This document shows positions 1 to 7,593 of a stretch of 64,000 bases of DNA, piece after piece. The translations under genes and the position numbers were made by a program. Source of the DNA: Asanoa siamensis (lineage in GTDB: Bacteria > Actinomycetota > Actinomycetes > Mycobacteriales > Micromonosporaceae); the NCBI RefSeq assembly GCF_016862555.1, contig NZ_BONE01000002.1:124001-188000 (forward strand). The letters are read 5' to 3'. The stretch's first letter is position 1. Each line of letters begins with the position of its first letter. Below the pieces are notes generated by a model that worked only from the letters and a program-made list of their open reading frames with translations, did no database searches and was not told the DNA's origin.

Positions 1-360
1 CTGATGGTGGCGGTGCTGCACTTCGTCGCCGACGACGCCGACGCGAGCCGCTCGGTGACCGAGTTGCTGCGGCCGCTGGTGCCCGGCAGCCACCTCGTCA
101 TCTCGCACGGCTCCGCCGAGGGCATGCAGCGCGACCTGACCAACCTCGACAGTGCGCAGGACGTCTACAAGCGCGACACGGCCACGCCGTTCGTGCTGCG
201 CGACCGCGCTCAGGTGGGTTCCTACTTCGAGGGTCTCGACCTGGTCGAGCCCGGCGTCGTCTGGCTGCCCGAGTGGCGTCCGGCCGCCGGCGACCCGCAG
301 GACTTCACCGACCGGCCGACCGAGAGCGGTGGCCTCTGCGCCGTGGGCGTGGTGCGTTAG
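1..360 (+). CDS. SAM-dependent methyltransferase, DUF574 type (5' end outside window)
   Basis: Only the last 119 codons are present; the frame is open from base 1. The visible part looks like the C-terminal half of the actinobacterial S-adenosyl methyltransferase family once called DUF574: a core strand and helix (VAVLHFVADDADASRSVTEL), then LVISHGSAEG, and the late motif EPGVVWLPEWRP with a closing GGLCAVGVVR that resembles the usual family C-terminus. The substrate is unknown for this family. The stop codon TAG at 358-360 touches the first base of a palindromic element, so that insertion lies exactly at the gene end. A DUF397 gene lies downstream on the other strand, a pairing common in actinomycetes. 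Confidence 0.85.
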   Translation: MMVAVLHFVADDADASRSVTELLRPLVPGSHLVISHGSAEGMQRDLTNLDSAQDVYKRDTATPFVLRDRAQVGSYFEGLDLVEPGVVWLPEWRPAAGDPQDFTDRPTESGGLCAVGVVR

Positions 361-521
361 GGCCTGTCCTGCCGATCAACGCGGCCTGCGACGGGCCCAG
401 CCGCCGCCTGGCGGCGTCCCGGGATCACCGAGATACAACACCGGTATCCCGGCAATCCCGGGCCACCACCAGACGACGCCTGGACTCCGTCTCGGCTCAC
501 GCTGATCGGCAGGACAGGCCC
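360..521. repeat. MITE-like palindromic element, 162 bp
   Basis: The ends are perfect 19-bp inverted repeats: GGGCCTGTCCTGCCGATCA at 360-378 and its complement at 503-521. The centre (about 421-459) is a second imperfect palindrome, GGGATCACCGAGATAC against GTATCCCGGCAATCCC. There is no ORF inside. This architecture fits a non-autonomous transposon remnant or a REP-type element. It lies between the methyltransferase stop codon and a transcription terminator. I see no clear target-site duplication and no second copy in the window. Confidence 0.7.
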
Positions 522-539
522 TTGTCGCTCGAAACGTTC

Positions 540-577
540 GCGCCGGGCCGGTTTCCACCGGCCCGGCGCTTTGTCTT
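540..577 (+). terminator. Intrinsic terminator of the methyltransferase gene
   Basis: A 13-bp perfect stem (GCGCCGGGCCGGT, 540-552; complement 557-569) with a TTCC loop is followed by TTTGTCTTT. The T-rich tail is on the plus strand only, so it serves the methyltransferase gene, now separated from it by the palindromic element. Confidence 0.85.
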
Positions 578-588
578 TGTGGGGCTGC

Positions 589-798
589 TCAGTCGGTCAG
601 GAGGCCGTCGAACTCACCGCGCTTGGCTCCGAAGAGGAACGAGTCCCATTCCTCGGTGGTGAACCGCACCAGGCCACCTGAGCGGTTCTTGCTGTTGCGC
701 ACCTCGATCCAACCGTCGTCGTGGCGGCGCGCTTCCACGCAGCTGCCACCGTTGCCCGTCGAGCGGCTGGACATGATCCATCCCGTGCTGTCCGGCAT
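589..798 (-). CDS. DUF397 domain protein
   Basis: This 69-residue protein spans one DUF397 domain: a W7 start followed by SSRSTGNGGSCVEARR, then IEVRNSKNRSGGLVRFTTEEW and a FLFGAKRGEFDG end. DUF397 proteins are small actinomycete proteins that usually sit beside an XRE-family regulator and are thought to act with it; the mechanism is not established. The start ATG at 798 is chosen because AGAAGGGA precedes it by a normal distance and because the domain begins there; an upstream in-frame ATG at 1014 would add unrelated sequence. Unusually, no helix-turn-helix gene is adjacent within the window. Confidence 0.85.
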   Translation of the reverse strand: MPDSTGWIMSSRSTGNGGSCVEARRHDDGWIEVRNSKNRSGGLVRFTTEEWDSFLFGAKRGEFDGLLTD

Positions 799-1180
799 GG
801 GGTTGTCCCTTCTGGTCATGTGACGTGGAAACTGGCGCCAGCCATGGTTTCCGGCGAACCGAACACATCGGACACCCGCCCGGCCAGAATCCAAAAGTTG
901 CTCTCGGTAGTCGAAGATCGGCACCGTGTGCCTATTTCGAGCTTCCATGGCAGCACTTGCTCCTGGTAGAGACCGATATTGGGCGTACGGCCTGCGGCTT
1001 GCTTCTTTCACCATGAAACCGTGGCGTACATAGCGTAACTGAAACTCGCGCCGATGGATGACCTCAGGATGCCAAAGATCGCCGTGAAATCTTGCACGCC
1101 GATCAGCTGGCTGCGATGCTCATCCACACAACCCCTCCCGCGAGCCCCCCAAGCACAGAACCGCGACGGAGATGATCCAC
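799..1180. other. Gene-free stretch between divergent small genes
   Basis: This 382-base region is less GC-rich than its neighbours and must hold the promoter of the DUF397 gene (leftward) and of the 90-residue gene (rightward). I see no convincing ORF, repeat or RNA structure. Confidence 0.5.
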
Positions 1181-1453
1181 ATGGCCGCGCCGCTGCTCGA
1201 TCCCTACCTCCGCACGGAACCCGCGACTGTCCCGAACGCCGGCTTCCAGCCGGGCAGCTGGGTCTGGGTGCACACATTGGGCAGTTGGCGACCCGGGATC
1301 GTGCTGCACTCCTCGCCGCACGCGGCGACCGTCCGCTACCGGCCGGCCCAGGGGCGCGGCACCAGCGTCGACACCGTGACGACCCACTCGCTGGCCGCGC
1401 GCAAGGACGAGGACCCGCTCCTCGACGCCGCGCCGCTCGGCGCCCCGCACTGA
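1181..1453 (+). CDS. Small conserved-looking hypothetical protein
   Basis: The product has 90 residues. The middle (GSWVWVHTLGSWRPGIVLHSSPHAATVRY, roughly residues 24-53) alternates hydrophobic and basic residues like a small SH3/Tudor-type beta barrel; this is an impression of fold only. No catalytic motif or membrane segment is visible. The ATG at 1181 is preferred over 1172 because GGAG at 1168-1171 is nine bases upstream of it but touches the earlier ATG. Codon use is typical coding GC3. Function unknown. Confidence 0.6.
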   Translation: MAAPLLDPYLRTEPATVPNAGFQPGSWVWVHTLGSWRPGIVLHSSPHAATVRYRPAQGRGTSVDTVTTHSLAARKDEDPLLDAAPLGAPH

Positions 1454-1526
1454 CCACACCTTCGTCCACAATGGATTAGATGCGCCGGGGCGCGCGAAGG
1501 TTGCCTCAACGGGGAAGATTTTCTCA

Positions 1527-2213
1527 GTGTCCGTCCTGCTCATGGGTGTCATCGGGTCCACCGCCTACGGCCTGGCGGGCCCGCACTCCGACGTCGACCG
1601 GCTGGGCGTCTTCGCGGTGCCGACGGCCGAGCTGCACGGCCTCGAGCGGCCCGCCGAGAGCACGGTGAGCCACGAGCCCGACGTGACGCTGCACGAGGCG
1701 GCCAAGTTCTGCCGGCTGGCGCTGGCCGGCAACCCGACCGTCACCGAGCTGCTCTGGCTGCCGGACCGCCTCTACGAGACGCGCGCGCCGCTGGGCGACG
1801 AGCTGATCGCCCTGCGCCACGCCTTCCTCTCCGCCCGGCGCGTCCGCGAGGCCTACCTCGGCTACGCGACCAAACAGTTCCGCCTGCTGGCCAACCGCAC
1901 CGGCGACTACGACCCCCGCGTTGCCAAGCACGCCCGGCACCTGATGCGCCTGTGCCACCAGGGGCTGCACACCTACCGCACCGGCGAGGTCCGGGTCGAG
2001 CTCGACGATCCGCGCGCCTTCCGCGACTTCGGCGAGCGGGTCGCGGCGGGCGACCTCGACGTCGCCCGGTCGATGCTGGCCGAGCACGAGGCCGCGTTCG
2101 CCGCCACCGTCACGCCGTTGCCCGAGTCGCCGGACGTGCCACCGGTCGAGGCCTGGCTGCGCCGCGTCCGGCACGCCTTCTACGAGCCGGGCGTGACCAG
2201 CCCCGTCTCGTAG
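1527..2213 (+). CDS. Predicted nucleotidyltransferase (RlaP-like, pol-beta superfamily)
   Basis: The 228-residue protein opens with the nucleotidyltransferase signature GVIGSTAYGLAGPHSDVDRLG (from residue 7), containing the GS and DxD metal-binding elements of the polymerase-beta superfamily. The body (LHEAAKFCRLALAGNPTVTELLWLP, then KHARHLMRLCHQG) matches the RlaP-type group found in many bacteria and phages, whose substrate is uncertain though RNA repair has been suggested. The GTG start at 1527 has GGGGAAGA about eight bases upstream. Its last 34 bases overlap the end of the convergent response regulator gene. Confidence 0.8.
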   Translation: MSVLLMGVIGSTAYGLAGPHSDVDRLGVFAVPTAELHGLERPAESTVSHEPDVTLHEAAKFCRLALAGNPTVTELLWLPDRLYETRAPLGDELIALRHAFLSARRVREAYLGYATKQFRLLANRTGDYDPRVAKHARHLMRLCHQGLHTYRTGEVRVELDDPRAFRDFGERVAAGDLDVARSMLAEHEAAFAATVTPLPESPDVPPVEAWLRRVRHAFYEPGVTSPVS

Positions 2214-2836
2214 GCCAGCACCACCGCCTGCGCGCGGTCGCGCAGCCCCAGCTTGGCGAAGATCCGGGCGACGTGCGTCTTCACCGTGGCCTCGCTGAGC
2301 GTCAGCGCCGCGGCGAGCTCGGTGTTGGACAGGCCGCGCCCGAGCAGCGTCAACACCTCGTGCTCGCGCGGGGTCAGCGCCGTCAGGTCCTGGTGCACGG
2401 CCGGCGCCTCCCGCCGCGCGTACCGCTGCACCAGCCGTCTGGTGATCGACGGCGCGAGCAGCGCGTCACCGGTGTCGACCAGGCGCACCGCGGCCGCGAG
2501 ATGGTCGGCCGTCACGTCCTTGAGCAGGAAGCCGCTCGCCCCGATCGACAGCGCGGCGTAGACGTACCGGTCGAGGTCGAACGTGGTCAGCATGAGCACG
2601 CGGCAGGTCTCACCGCTGTCCACGATGTGGCGGGTCGCGTCCAGGCCGTTCATCGTCGGCATCCGGATGTCCATCAGCACCACGTCCGGCCGCAGCCGCC
2701 GGGTCGCCGCCACCGCCTCGGCGCCGTCGCCGGCCTCGCCGACCACGTCGATGCCGCGCGCCGTCAGGATCAGCCGGAAGCCGGTGCGGATCAGCTCCTG
2801 GTCGTCCGCGATCAGCACCCTCGGCCGGCCGGTCAT
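2180..2836 (-). CDS. NarL/LuxR-family response regulator
   Basis: The 218-residue regulator has an N-terminal receiver domain with acidic pocket D11-D12, phospho-acceptor D56 (VVLMDIRMP), the T in LMLTTFD and K in FLLKD. A C-terminal LuxR-type helix-turn-helix follows (LTPREHEVLTLLGRGLSNTE to VKTHVARIFAKLGLRDR). It would bind DNA when phosphorylated by the adjacent kinase. Its ATG overlaps the kinase stop (ATGA at 2833-2836), so the two genes are translationally coupled. The ABC exporter divergent from this pair is the likely target. Confidence 0.95.
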   Translation of the reverse strand: MTGRPRVLIADDQELIRTGFRLILTARGIDVVGEAGDGAEAVAATRRLRPDVVLMDIRMPTMNGLDATRHIVDSGETCRVLMLTTFDLDRYVYAALSIGASGFLLKDVTADHLAAAVRLVDTGDALLAPSITRRLVQRYARREAPAVHQDLTALTPREHEVLTLLGRGLSNTELAAALTLSEATVKTHVARIFAKLGLRDRAQAVVLAYETGLVTPGS

Positions 2837-3657
2837 GGGTGGTCCACCGGGATCCGGGCCCGCACCCGGTAGCCGCCGCCGAGCCTGCGCCGCGCGTCCA
2901 GGTCGCCGCCGTAGACCGCGACCCGCTGCCGCAGGCCGACCAGACCTCGGCCGGTGCCCTCGGTCTTCGGCGGCGGCCCGCCGGTCAGCACGCTCGGGCC
3001 GGTGGTGAGCACCTCGACGCGCAGCGACCGGTCCGCGTACCGGACGGTGACCTCGGCCTTGCCGCCCGCGCCGTGCTTGAGCGCGTTGGTCAGGGCCTCC
3101 TGGACGATCCGGTACGCGGTGACGTCGACGCCCGGCGGCAGCGGCCGTGGGTCGCCCGCGATCCGCACCTCCACCGGCAGGCCGGCGAACGCGATCCGGT
3201 CGACGAGCGGGCTGAGCCGGCGCAGGCTCGGTTGCGGGGCGTCCGCGTCGTCCCCCTCGCAGCCGCCATCGCCGGTGCCGGTGCCGGTGCCGGTGCCGTC
3301 CGCGGCCGGGGCCAGCAGGCCGAGCAGGTGCCGGAGCTCCGTCATCGTGTGCCGGCCAGCGGCCTCCACAGCGGACAGCGCCTTCGCGGCGTCGTCGGGG
3401 AGCGTCGTGAGCACCTCGCGGGCCGCGGTCGCCTGCACGATCATCAGGCTCACGTTGTGGCTGACGATGTCGTGCAGCTCGCGGGCGATCCGGGCGCGCT
3501 CCTCCTCGACGGCGGTGCGGGCGGCGGTCTCCCGCTCGCGCTCGAGCAGCCAGCCCCGCTCGTGCAGCGCCTCGCGGTGCCGGCCGCGGGCGCGCAGCCA
3601 GGCGATCCCCAGGCCCACCGCGACGGTTGTCGCGACGGCAGCGACCAGCCAACCCAC
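2833..3657 (-). CDS. Sensor histidine kinase (HisKA_3 type)
   Basis: The kinase has one predicted membrane segment (about residues 3-21), then a dimerisation helix with phospho-acceptor H62 in RIARELHDIVSHNVS, an N box (VQEALTNALKHG) and a G box (GTGRGLVGLRQRV) of the HATPase_c domain. It is short for this family, which often has four or more membrane helices, so the sensing part is minimal. The GTG at 3657 begins at the membrane segment and follows TAGGAG, although spacing is very tight; the frame stays open to 3738 with less plausible sequence. A hexanucleotide run (GGTGCC units, about 3276-3300) encodes a GT-rich linker between the two catalytic subdomains. It pairs with the downstream response regulator. 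Confidence 0.9.
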   Translation of the reverse strand: MGWLVAAVATTVAVGLGIAWLRARGRHREALHERGWLLERERETAARTAVEEERARIARELHDIVSHNVSLMIVQATAAREVLTTLPDDAAKALSAVEAAGRHTMTELRHLLGLLAPAADGTGTGTGTGDGGCEGDDADAPQPSLRRLSPLVDRIAFAGLPVEVRIAGDPRPLPPGVDVTAYRIVQEALTNALKHGAGGKAEVTVRYADRSLRVEVLTTGPSVLTGGPPPKTEGTGRGLVGLRQRVAVYGGDLDARRRLGGGYRVRARIPVDHP

Positions 3658-3794
3658 GCTCCTACGATCGCAGACCCGGCGCCGGTGCGCGTCACCCGCG
3701 AGGTCCAGCCCCCTACATCCCGGGGATGACCGGGGCACCGGGTTGCATCCCGCGGCCGACGCCGTCGTGCGCCGGCGGTGGCTAGCTTGCTCGC

Positions 3795-4478
3795 ATGACC
3801 ACAGTCGTGCGGCTCGACAACGTCCGCAAAGAGTACGGCGACACGACCGCGCTGGCCGGAGTCTCGCTGGAGGTCCGGTCCGGCGAGGCCGTGGCGGTGA
3901 TGGGGCCCTCCGGGTGCGGCAAGTCCACGCTGCTCAACATGATCGCGGGCCTGGACCGGCCGACGTCCGGCTCGGTACACGTGCACGACGAGGACCTCGG
4001 CCGCCTCAACGAGACGAAGCTGGCGCTGTTCCGCCGCCACCGGATCGGCATGATCTTCCAGTTCTTCAACCTGCTCGACGACCTGCCGGCACTCGACAAC
4101 GTGGCGCTGGCCGCCCAGCTCACCGGCAGCCGCGTCGACACCGCCCGGCAGCGGGCGCTGGAACTGCTCGACGAGCTCGGCATCGCCGACCGCCGCAACG
4201 TCTACCCGGCCGCGCTCAGCGGCGGCGAGCGGCAGCGGGTCGCGGTGGCCCGGGCGCTGATGAACCGGCCGGGGCTGCTGCTCGCCGACGAGCCGACCGG
4301 GGCGCTGGACAGCCGCGCCGGCGAACAGGTGATGGACCTGCTGCTGGACCTCAACCAGATCGGCCAGACGCTGGTCATCGTCACCCACGACGAACGCCTC
4401 GCCACCCGGTGCGCGAGCCGCGTCGTGTCCCTCGCCGACGGCCGCGTGGCCGGCGAACGCGCATTGGAACGGGCATGA
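3795..4478 (+). CDS. ABC transporter ATP-binding protein (MacB/LolD type)
   Basis: The 227-residue ATPase carries Walker A GPSGCGKST (residues 37-45), Q loop FQFFNLLDD, signature LSGGERQRVAVARAL, Walker B LLLADEPTGALD and switch H in IVTHDER. The sequence style matches the ATPases that work with FtsX-type permeases in MacB, LolCDE and antimicrobial-peptide exporters rather than import systems. The permease gene follows 70 bases downstream. A divergently transcribed two-component system stands just upstream, an arrangement typical of cell-envelope-stress or peptide-resistance modules (inference). Confidence 0.95.
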   Translation: MTTVVRLDNVRKEYGDTTALAGVSLEVRSGEAVAVMGPSGCGKSTLLNMIAGLDRPTSGSVHVHDEDLGRLNETKLALFRRHRIGMIFQFFNLLDDLPALDNVALAAQLTGSRVDTARQRALELLDELGIADRRNVYPAALSGGERQRVAVARALMNRPGLLLADEPTGALDSRAGEQVMDLLLDLNQIGQTLVIVTHDERLATRCASRVVSLADGRVAGERALERA

Positions 4479-4494
4479 GCGAGCGAAGCGAGCG
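4476..4494. repeat. Short GAGCGA-type interspersed motif
   Basis: TGAGCGAGCGAAGCGAGCG begins at the stop codon of the ATPase gene. It contains a GAGCGA/GCGAGC palindromic pattern of a kind that I recall as recurrent at gene ends in Micromonosporaceae. Only this full copy is present here. Confidence 0.3.
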
Positions 4495-4548
4495 CGGCCG
4501 GCTCAGTCGCGGGCGCTCCTGCTCCGCCGACCGAAGGGAGGCGGCGGC

Positions 4549-6906
4549 ATGAGCGCGGTGTGGCGGGCGGCGCGGGCGGGGGTGCGGCGCCGGCGGGTGC
4601 AGACGTTCGTGATCGGGTTGGTCGTGCTGTTGTCGACCACGACGATCGTGGTCGCGTTGGCGTTGCTGGCGGCCACGTCCGCGCCGTTCGAGCGGTCCTT
4701 CGCCCGACAGGCCGGGCCGCACGCGATCGCGGTGTTCGACCCGGCGGTCGTGTCGCCGGACCAGTGGGCCGGCCTGGCTTCGCCGGGTGTGGCCGCGGCG
4801 GCGGGGCCTTTCTCCGCGGTGACGCTGCAACCGGCCGAGCGGGTCGGGCCGGGGCCACGGGGCCCGGTCACCGTCGTCGGCCGGGCCGACCCCGGCGGGC
4901 CGGTGGACCGGCTCGACCTGTGGCAGGGACGCTGGCCCGCCGCGCCGGGGGAGATCGTGCTCAACGAGCCCGTGCACGAGCTCTTCCAGGACCCCGGCAC
5001 GATCACGCTGGACGGCACGGCGTACACCATCGTCGGTCGGGCCCATGCCCTTTCCGGCTCCGCGGACGCCTGGATGACGCCGGCGCAGGTCACCGCGTTG
5101 GGGCCGGACGCGGTGCAGATGCTCTACCGGTTCACCGGTGACGTGTCGACCACGACGGCCGTCGAGGCGCGGCTGGCCGACGCCACGGCCGGGCTGCCCA
5201 CCGGTGCGCTGGAGGCCGCGCAGCCGTACCAGGTGGTCCGCGACCGGATCGCCGCCGACGTCGCGGTGTACGTGCCGTTCCTCGGCTCGTTCGGCGTACT
5301 CGGCCTCGTGGTCGGGATCGTGATCGTCGGCAACGTCGTCAGCGGCGCGGTCGTCTCCGGCTACCGGCACATCGGCATCCTCAAGGCGCTCGGCTTCACG
5401 CCGCGCCAGGTCGTCGCCGTCTACCTGCTGATGGTGTCGGTGCCGGCGGCCGTGGGCTGCCTCCTCGGCACCGCCGCGGGCTCGTTCGCGGCGCAACCGC
5501 TGCTGCGCGACGGGTTCCAGGGGATGGGGCTCGACCCGGGCGTCGGCGTCGACGTGTGGAGCCTGCTGGCCGGCCTGGTCGGGGTGCCCGCCACCGTCGT
5601 ACTCGCCGCGCTCGTGCCCGCGCTCCGGGCGCACCGCCTGTCGGCGGCCGAGGCGATCAGCGCCGGCAGCGCACCCCGGCTCGGCCGCGCGACCCGCGTG
5701 CAGCACCGGCTCGCCGGCCTGCGCGTACCCCGTGCCGTGTCGTTGGGGTTGGGTCTGCCGTTCGCCCGGCCCGGCCGGACCGCCTTCACCGTCGTGGCCG
5801 TGCTGCTCGGCGTGACCACGGTGACGTTCGCGACCGGGCTGACGGACACGCTGGTACGGGTGTCCGCGATCGAGGAACGGTCCGACGGGCAGGTCGCGGT
5901 GCAGCCGTCCAACGGGCTGATCCGGCTCACGCCCGACGGTGTGCCCCCGCCCGCCGGCCCGCCGGTCACCACCAGCCGTACCGACGCCGAGGTCTCGGAC
6001 CTGCTGCGCGGCCTGCCGTCCGCGGCCCGGGTGGCGGCCCTCTACCGCCTGCCGGTGACCGCGGTCGGGCAGACCGAGGCGCTGGACGTCAACTTCATGC
6101 GCGGCGACTACGCGACGATGGGCCTGGCGGACGAGTTGACCGCGGGCCGGTGGATGGCGGGGCCGGGGGAGACGGTCGTGCCGTCGGAGTTGATGCGGGA
6201 ACGTGGGCTGGCCCTTGGCGACCGGATCACCCTGCGGCTCGGCGGCGCCCAACGGGACCTGACCGTGGTCGGCACGCTGATGGACGGGCCGAACGGGCCA
6301 CCCGGCATCCTCGCCGACTGGGCGGTGCTCGACGGTCTCGACCCGGGTCGGGTGGTGCCGCCGCACGAGGTCCGCTACCAGGTCCAACTCGTGGACGGCG
6401 GTGACGTCGCGGCCTACGTGCGGGCCGTCCAGGCGGCCGACCCCGGGCTCGACGCGTGGGACACCGCGCAGGTCAGCGACATGCTGCTGACGCTGGTCGG
6501 GTTCTCCTCGACGCTGGCGCTGCTGCTGTCGGCCGTCGCGGCGCTGGGCGTCTTCAACACGGTCATGCTCAACGTCCGGGAACGGCGGCGGGACCTCGGC
6601 ACGCTCAAGTCGATCGGCATGACGCCACGCCAGGTCGTCACGATGGTGCTGGCGTCGACACTCGTCGTCGGCGTGGCCGGCGGGGTGCTCGGCATCCCGC
6701 TCGGGATGCTCGCCCACCGCGTCATCATGCCGGCGACCGCCGGGGCCAGCCAGGTGGCGCTGCCGGCCGCGGTGCTCTCGGTGTGGCAGCTACCGACGCT
6801 GGTGTTGCTCGCCCTGGCCGGCGTCGTGATCGCGCTGCTCGGGGCGCTGGTCCCGGCCCGCGGCGCGGCCCGCCTCACGATCGCGTCGGTGCTCCACAAT
6901 GAATGA
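4549..6906 (+). CDS. FtsX/MacB-type ABC transporter permease
   Basis: The 785-residue permease has the double-FtsX layout: an N-terminal membrane helix (residues about 18-40), an extracellular domain, three helices ending near residue 360 (FLGSFGVLGLVVGIVIVGNV, the GILKALGFTPRQVVAVYLLM loop), then a second N-terminal helix near 410, another extracellular domain and a final three-helix block containing GTLKSIGMTPRQVVTMVLAS. The two near-identical cytoplasmic loops, ALGFTPRQVV and SIGMTPRQVV, are the coupling helices that touch the ATPase. GGGAGG lies before the ATG. It would form an exporter or mechanotransmission complex with the upstream ATPase. Confidence 0.95.
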   Translation: MSAVWRAARAGVRRRRVQTFVIGLVVLLSTTTIVVALALLAATSAPFERSFARQAGPHAIAVFDPAVVSPDQWAGLASPGVAAAAGPFSAVTLQPAERVGPGPRGPVTVVGRADPGGPVDRLDLWQGRWPAAPGEIVLNEPVHELFQDPGTITLDGTAYTIVGRAHALSGSADAWMTPAQVTALGPDAVQMLYRFTGDVSTTTAVEARLADATAGLPTGALEAAQPYQVVRDRIAADVAVYVPFLGSFGVLGLVVGIVIVGNVVSGAVVSGYRHIGILKALGFTPRQVVAVYLLMVSVPAAVGCLLGTAAGSFAAQPLLRDGFQGMGLDPGVGVDVWSLLAGLVGVPATVVLAALVPALRAHRLSAAEAISAGSAPRLGRATRVQHRLAGLRVPRAVSLGLGLPFARPGRTAFTVVAVLLGVTTVTFATGLTDTLVRVSAIEERSDGQVAVQPSNGLIRLTPDGVPPPAGPPVTTSRTDAEVSDLLRGLPSAARVAALYRLPVTAVGQTEALDVNFMRGDYATMGLADELTAGRWMAGPGETVVPSELMRERGLALGDRITLRLGGAQRDLTVVGTLMDGPNGPPGILADWAVLDGLDPGRVVPPHEVRYQVQLVDGGDVAAYVRAVQAADPGLDAWDTAQVSDMLLTLVGFSSTLALLLSAVAALGVFNTVMLNVRERRRDLGTLKSIGMTPRQVVTMVLASTLVVGVAGGVLGIPLGMLAHRVIMPATAGASQVALPAAVLSVWQLPTLVLLALAGVVIALLGALVPARGAARLTIASVLHNE

Positions 6907-6919
6907 TCTTTTAATTCCG

Positions 6920-6948
6920 TTGCCCGAGGCGGGAATGCGGCCTACCTT
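6920..6948 (+). promoter_or_regulatory. Sigma70-type promoter upstream of the tRNA array leader
   Basis: TTGCCC (6920-6925) and TACCTT (6943-6948) are separated by exactly 17 bases, directly downstream of the permease stop codon. Transcription would begin near 6955 and run through the 40-codon ORF towards the terminator and tRNA genes. Confidence 0.5.
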
Positions 6949-6982
6949 TGATACAGACGACGACGAGCAAGGAGACCCGGAG

Positions 6983-7105
6983 ATGTTGCGGCAGACGGAT
7001 TCGCGAGCGCAGTGGCTCATGCCATGCGGTTGTGCCGCCCTGCCGAATCCCGGGCGGACTCCTGTCGGCGATGAGCCGAAGCACGCGGAACGGTGGCTGA
7101 CATAG
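6983..7105 (+). CDS. 40-residue leader peptide/small protein before the tRNA array
   Basis: A short ORF follows AAGGAGACCCGGAG, giving it one of the better ribosome binding sites of the region. The product begins MLRQTDSRAQWLMPCGCAAL, has a CxC pair at residues 15 and 17, and no membrane helix. It lies between a likely promoter and an intrinsic terminator, so it may be a leader peptide involved in attenuation or an independent small protein. I do not recognise a family. A longer in-frame reading from 6899 is less likely because it would overlap the permease end and the promoter. Confidence 0.45.
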   Translation: MLRQTDSRAQWLMPCGCAALPNPGRTPVGDEPKHAERWLT

Positions 7106-7128
7106 CTGTTGCTTTCACAGCAGCGCTG

Positions 7129-7167
7129 ACGCCGCCCACCCGCACAGGATGGGCGGCGTTTTCTTTT
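7129..7167 (+). terminator. Intrinsic terminator between leader ORF and first tRNA
   Basis: ACGCCGCCCA (7129-7138) pairs perfectly with TGGGCGGCGT (7150-7159) and is followed by TTTTCTTTT. It ends seven bases before tRNA-Trp, so it either separates two transcription units or acts as an attenuator controlling entry into the array. Confidence 0.8.
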
Positions 7168-7173
7168 ACCCAT

Positions 7174-7246
7174 AGGGGCGTGGCGCAACTGGTAGCGCAC
7201 CGGCCTCCAAATCCGGTGGTTGCAGGTTCGAGTCCTGTCGCCCCTG
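7174..7246 (+). tRNA. tRNA-Trp(CCA)
   Basis: Acceptor AGGGGCG pairs with CGCCCCT, discriminator G73, loop CTCCAAA. Overall very like the standard bacterial Trp tRNA, but pair 31-39 is C.T. No encoded CCA. Confidence 0.9.
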
Positions 7247-7275
7247 CTTTTCCTGCCCTTTTCCGGGCGGGGGTC

Positions 7276-7298
7276 GTGCTTTGAGAACTCCACAGTGG
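7276..7298 (+). promoter_or_regulatory. boxA-like antitermination sequence inside the tRNA array
   Basis: GTGCTTTGAGAACTCCACAG, between tRNA-Trp and tRNA-Pro, closely resembles the conserved leader of actinobacterial rRNA operons (TTTGAGAACTCAACAG-type), where the NusB/NusE antitermination complex binds. It is followed by a GC-rich imperfect hairpin (CCCGGGGCCGCG against CGCGGCCTCGGG, about 7311-7340). This implies that the array is transcribed by an antiterminated polymerase like rRNA. The resemblance is from memory of the rRNA leader consensus. Confidence 0.55.
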
Positions 7299-7343
7299 AT
7301 GGCATTTTCGCCCGGGGCCGCGTCGTCACGCGGCCTCGGGCAT

Positions 7344-7416
7344 CGGGAACGACCGGCTCGGTGACCGGGCCTGCCTTGGGAGCAGGAAGTGCGGGGTTCG
7401 ACTCCCCGGTTCCCGA
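7344..7416 (+). tRNA. tRNA-Pro(TGG)
   Basis: Acceptor CGGGAAC/GTTCCCG, A73, anticodon stem CCTGC/GCAGG with loop CTTGGGA, T arm CGGGG TTCGACT CCCCG. Position 8 is G instead of the near-universal T. No encoded CCA. Confidence 0.85.
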
Positions 7417-7428
7417 CGTTGTTTGAAT

Positions 7429-7501
7429 GGGCCGTCGGAGCAGCGGAACGCTCACCTGACCCTCACTCAGGAGATCGCCGGTTCGATCCCGGCACGGCCT
7501 A
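7429..7501 (+). tRNA. tRNA-Glu(CTC) with C33
   Basis: Acceptor GGGCCGT/ACGGCCT, A73, anticodon stem CCTGA/TCAGG and loop CCCTCAC, giving anticodon CTC. Position 33 is C where T is almost invariant, and position 8 is also C. These changes would alter the U-turn of the anticodon loop. Confidence 0.75.
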
Positions 7502-7514
7502 CGCGATATGCCAT

Positions 7515-7587
7515 GCGGTCGTGGTGAACTCGGCGGACACGTCGGTCTTCCAAACCGAAGAAGCGGGGTCGGTGCCCGCCGACCGCT
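7515..7587 (+). tRNA. tRNA-Gly(TCC), degenerate T loop
   Basis: Acceptor GCGGTCG/CGACCGC is perfect, U73 as expected for bacterial Gly, stem TCGGT/ACCGA with loop CTTCCAA. The T loop reads GTCGGTG instead of TTCRANY, so tertiary D-T contacts would be weakened; the T stem GCGGG/CCCGC is intact. Confidence 0.7.
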
Positions 7588-7593
7588 CGTGTC

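Noticed and set aside
4381-6717. A 778-codon minus-strand frame across the ABC permease gene
   Set aside because: The composition is dominated by His, Arg, Gly and Gln runs, typical of shadow frames; the plus-strand permease is unambiguous.
6899-7105. 68-codon ORF beginning in the permease stop region
   Set aside because: The inner 40-codon reading has a much better ribosome binding site, and the longer form would include the promoter elements.
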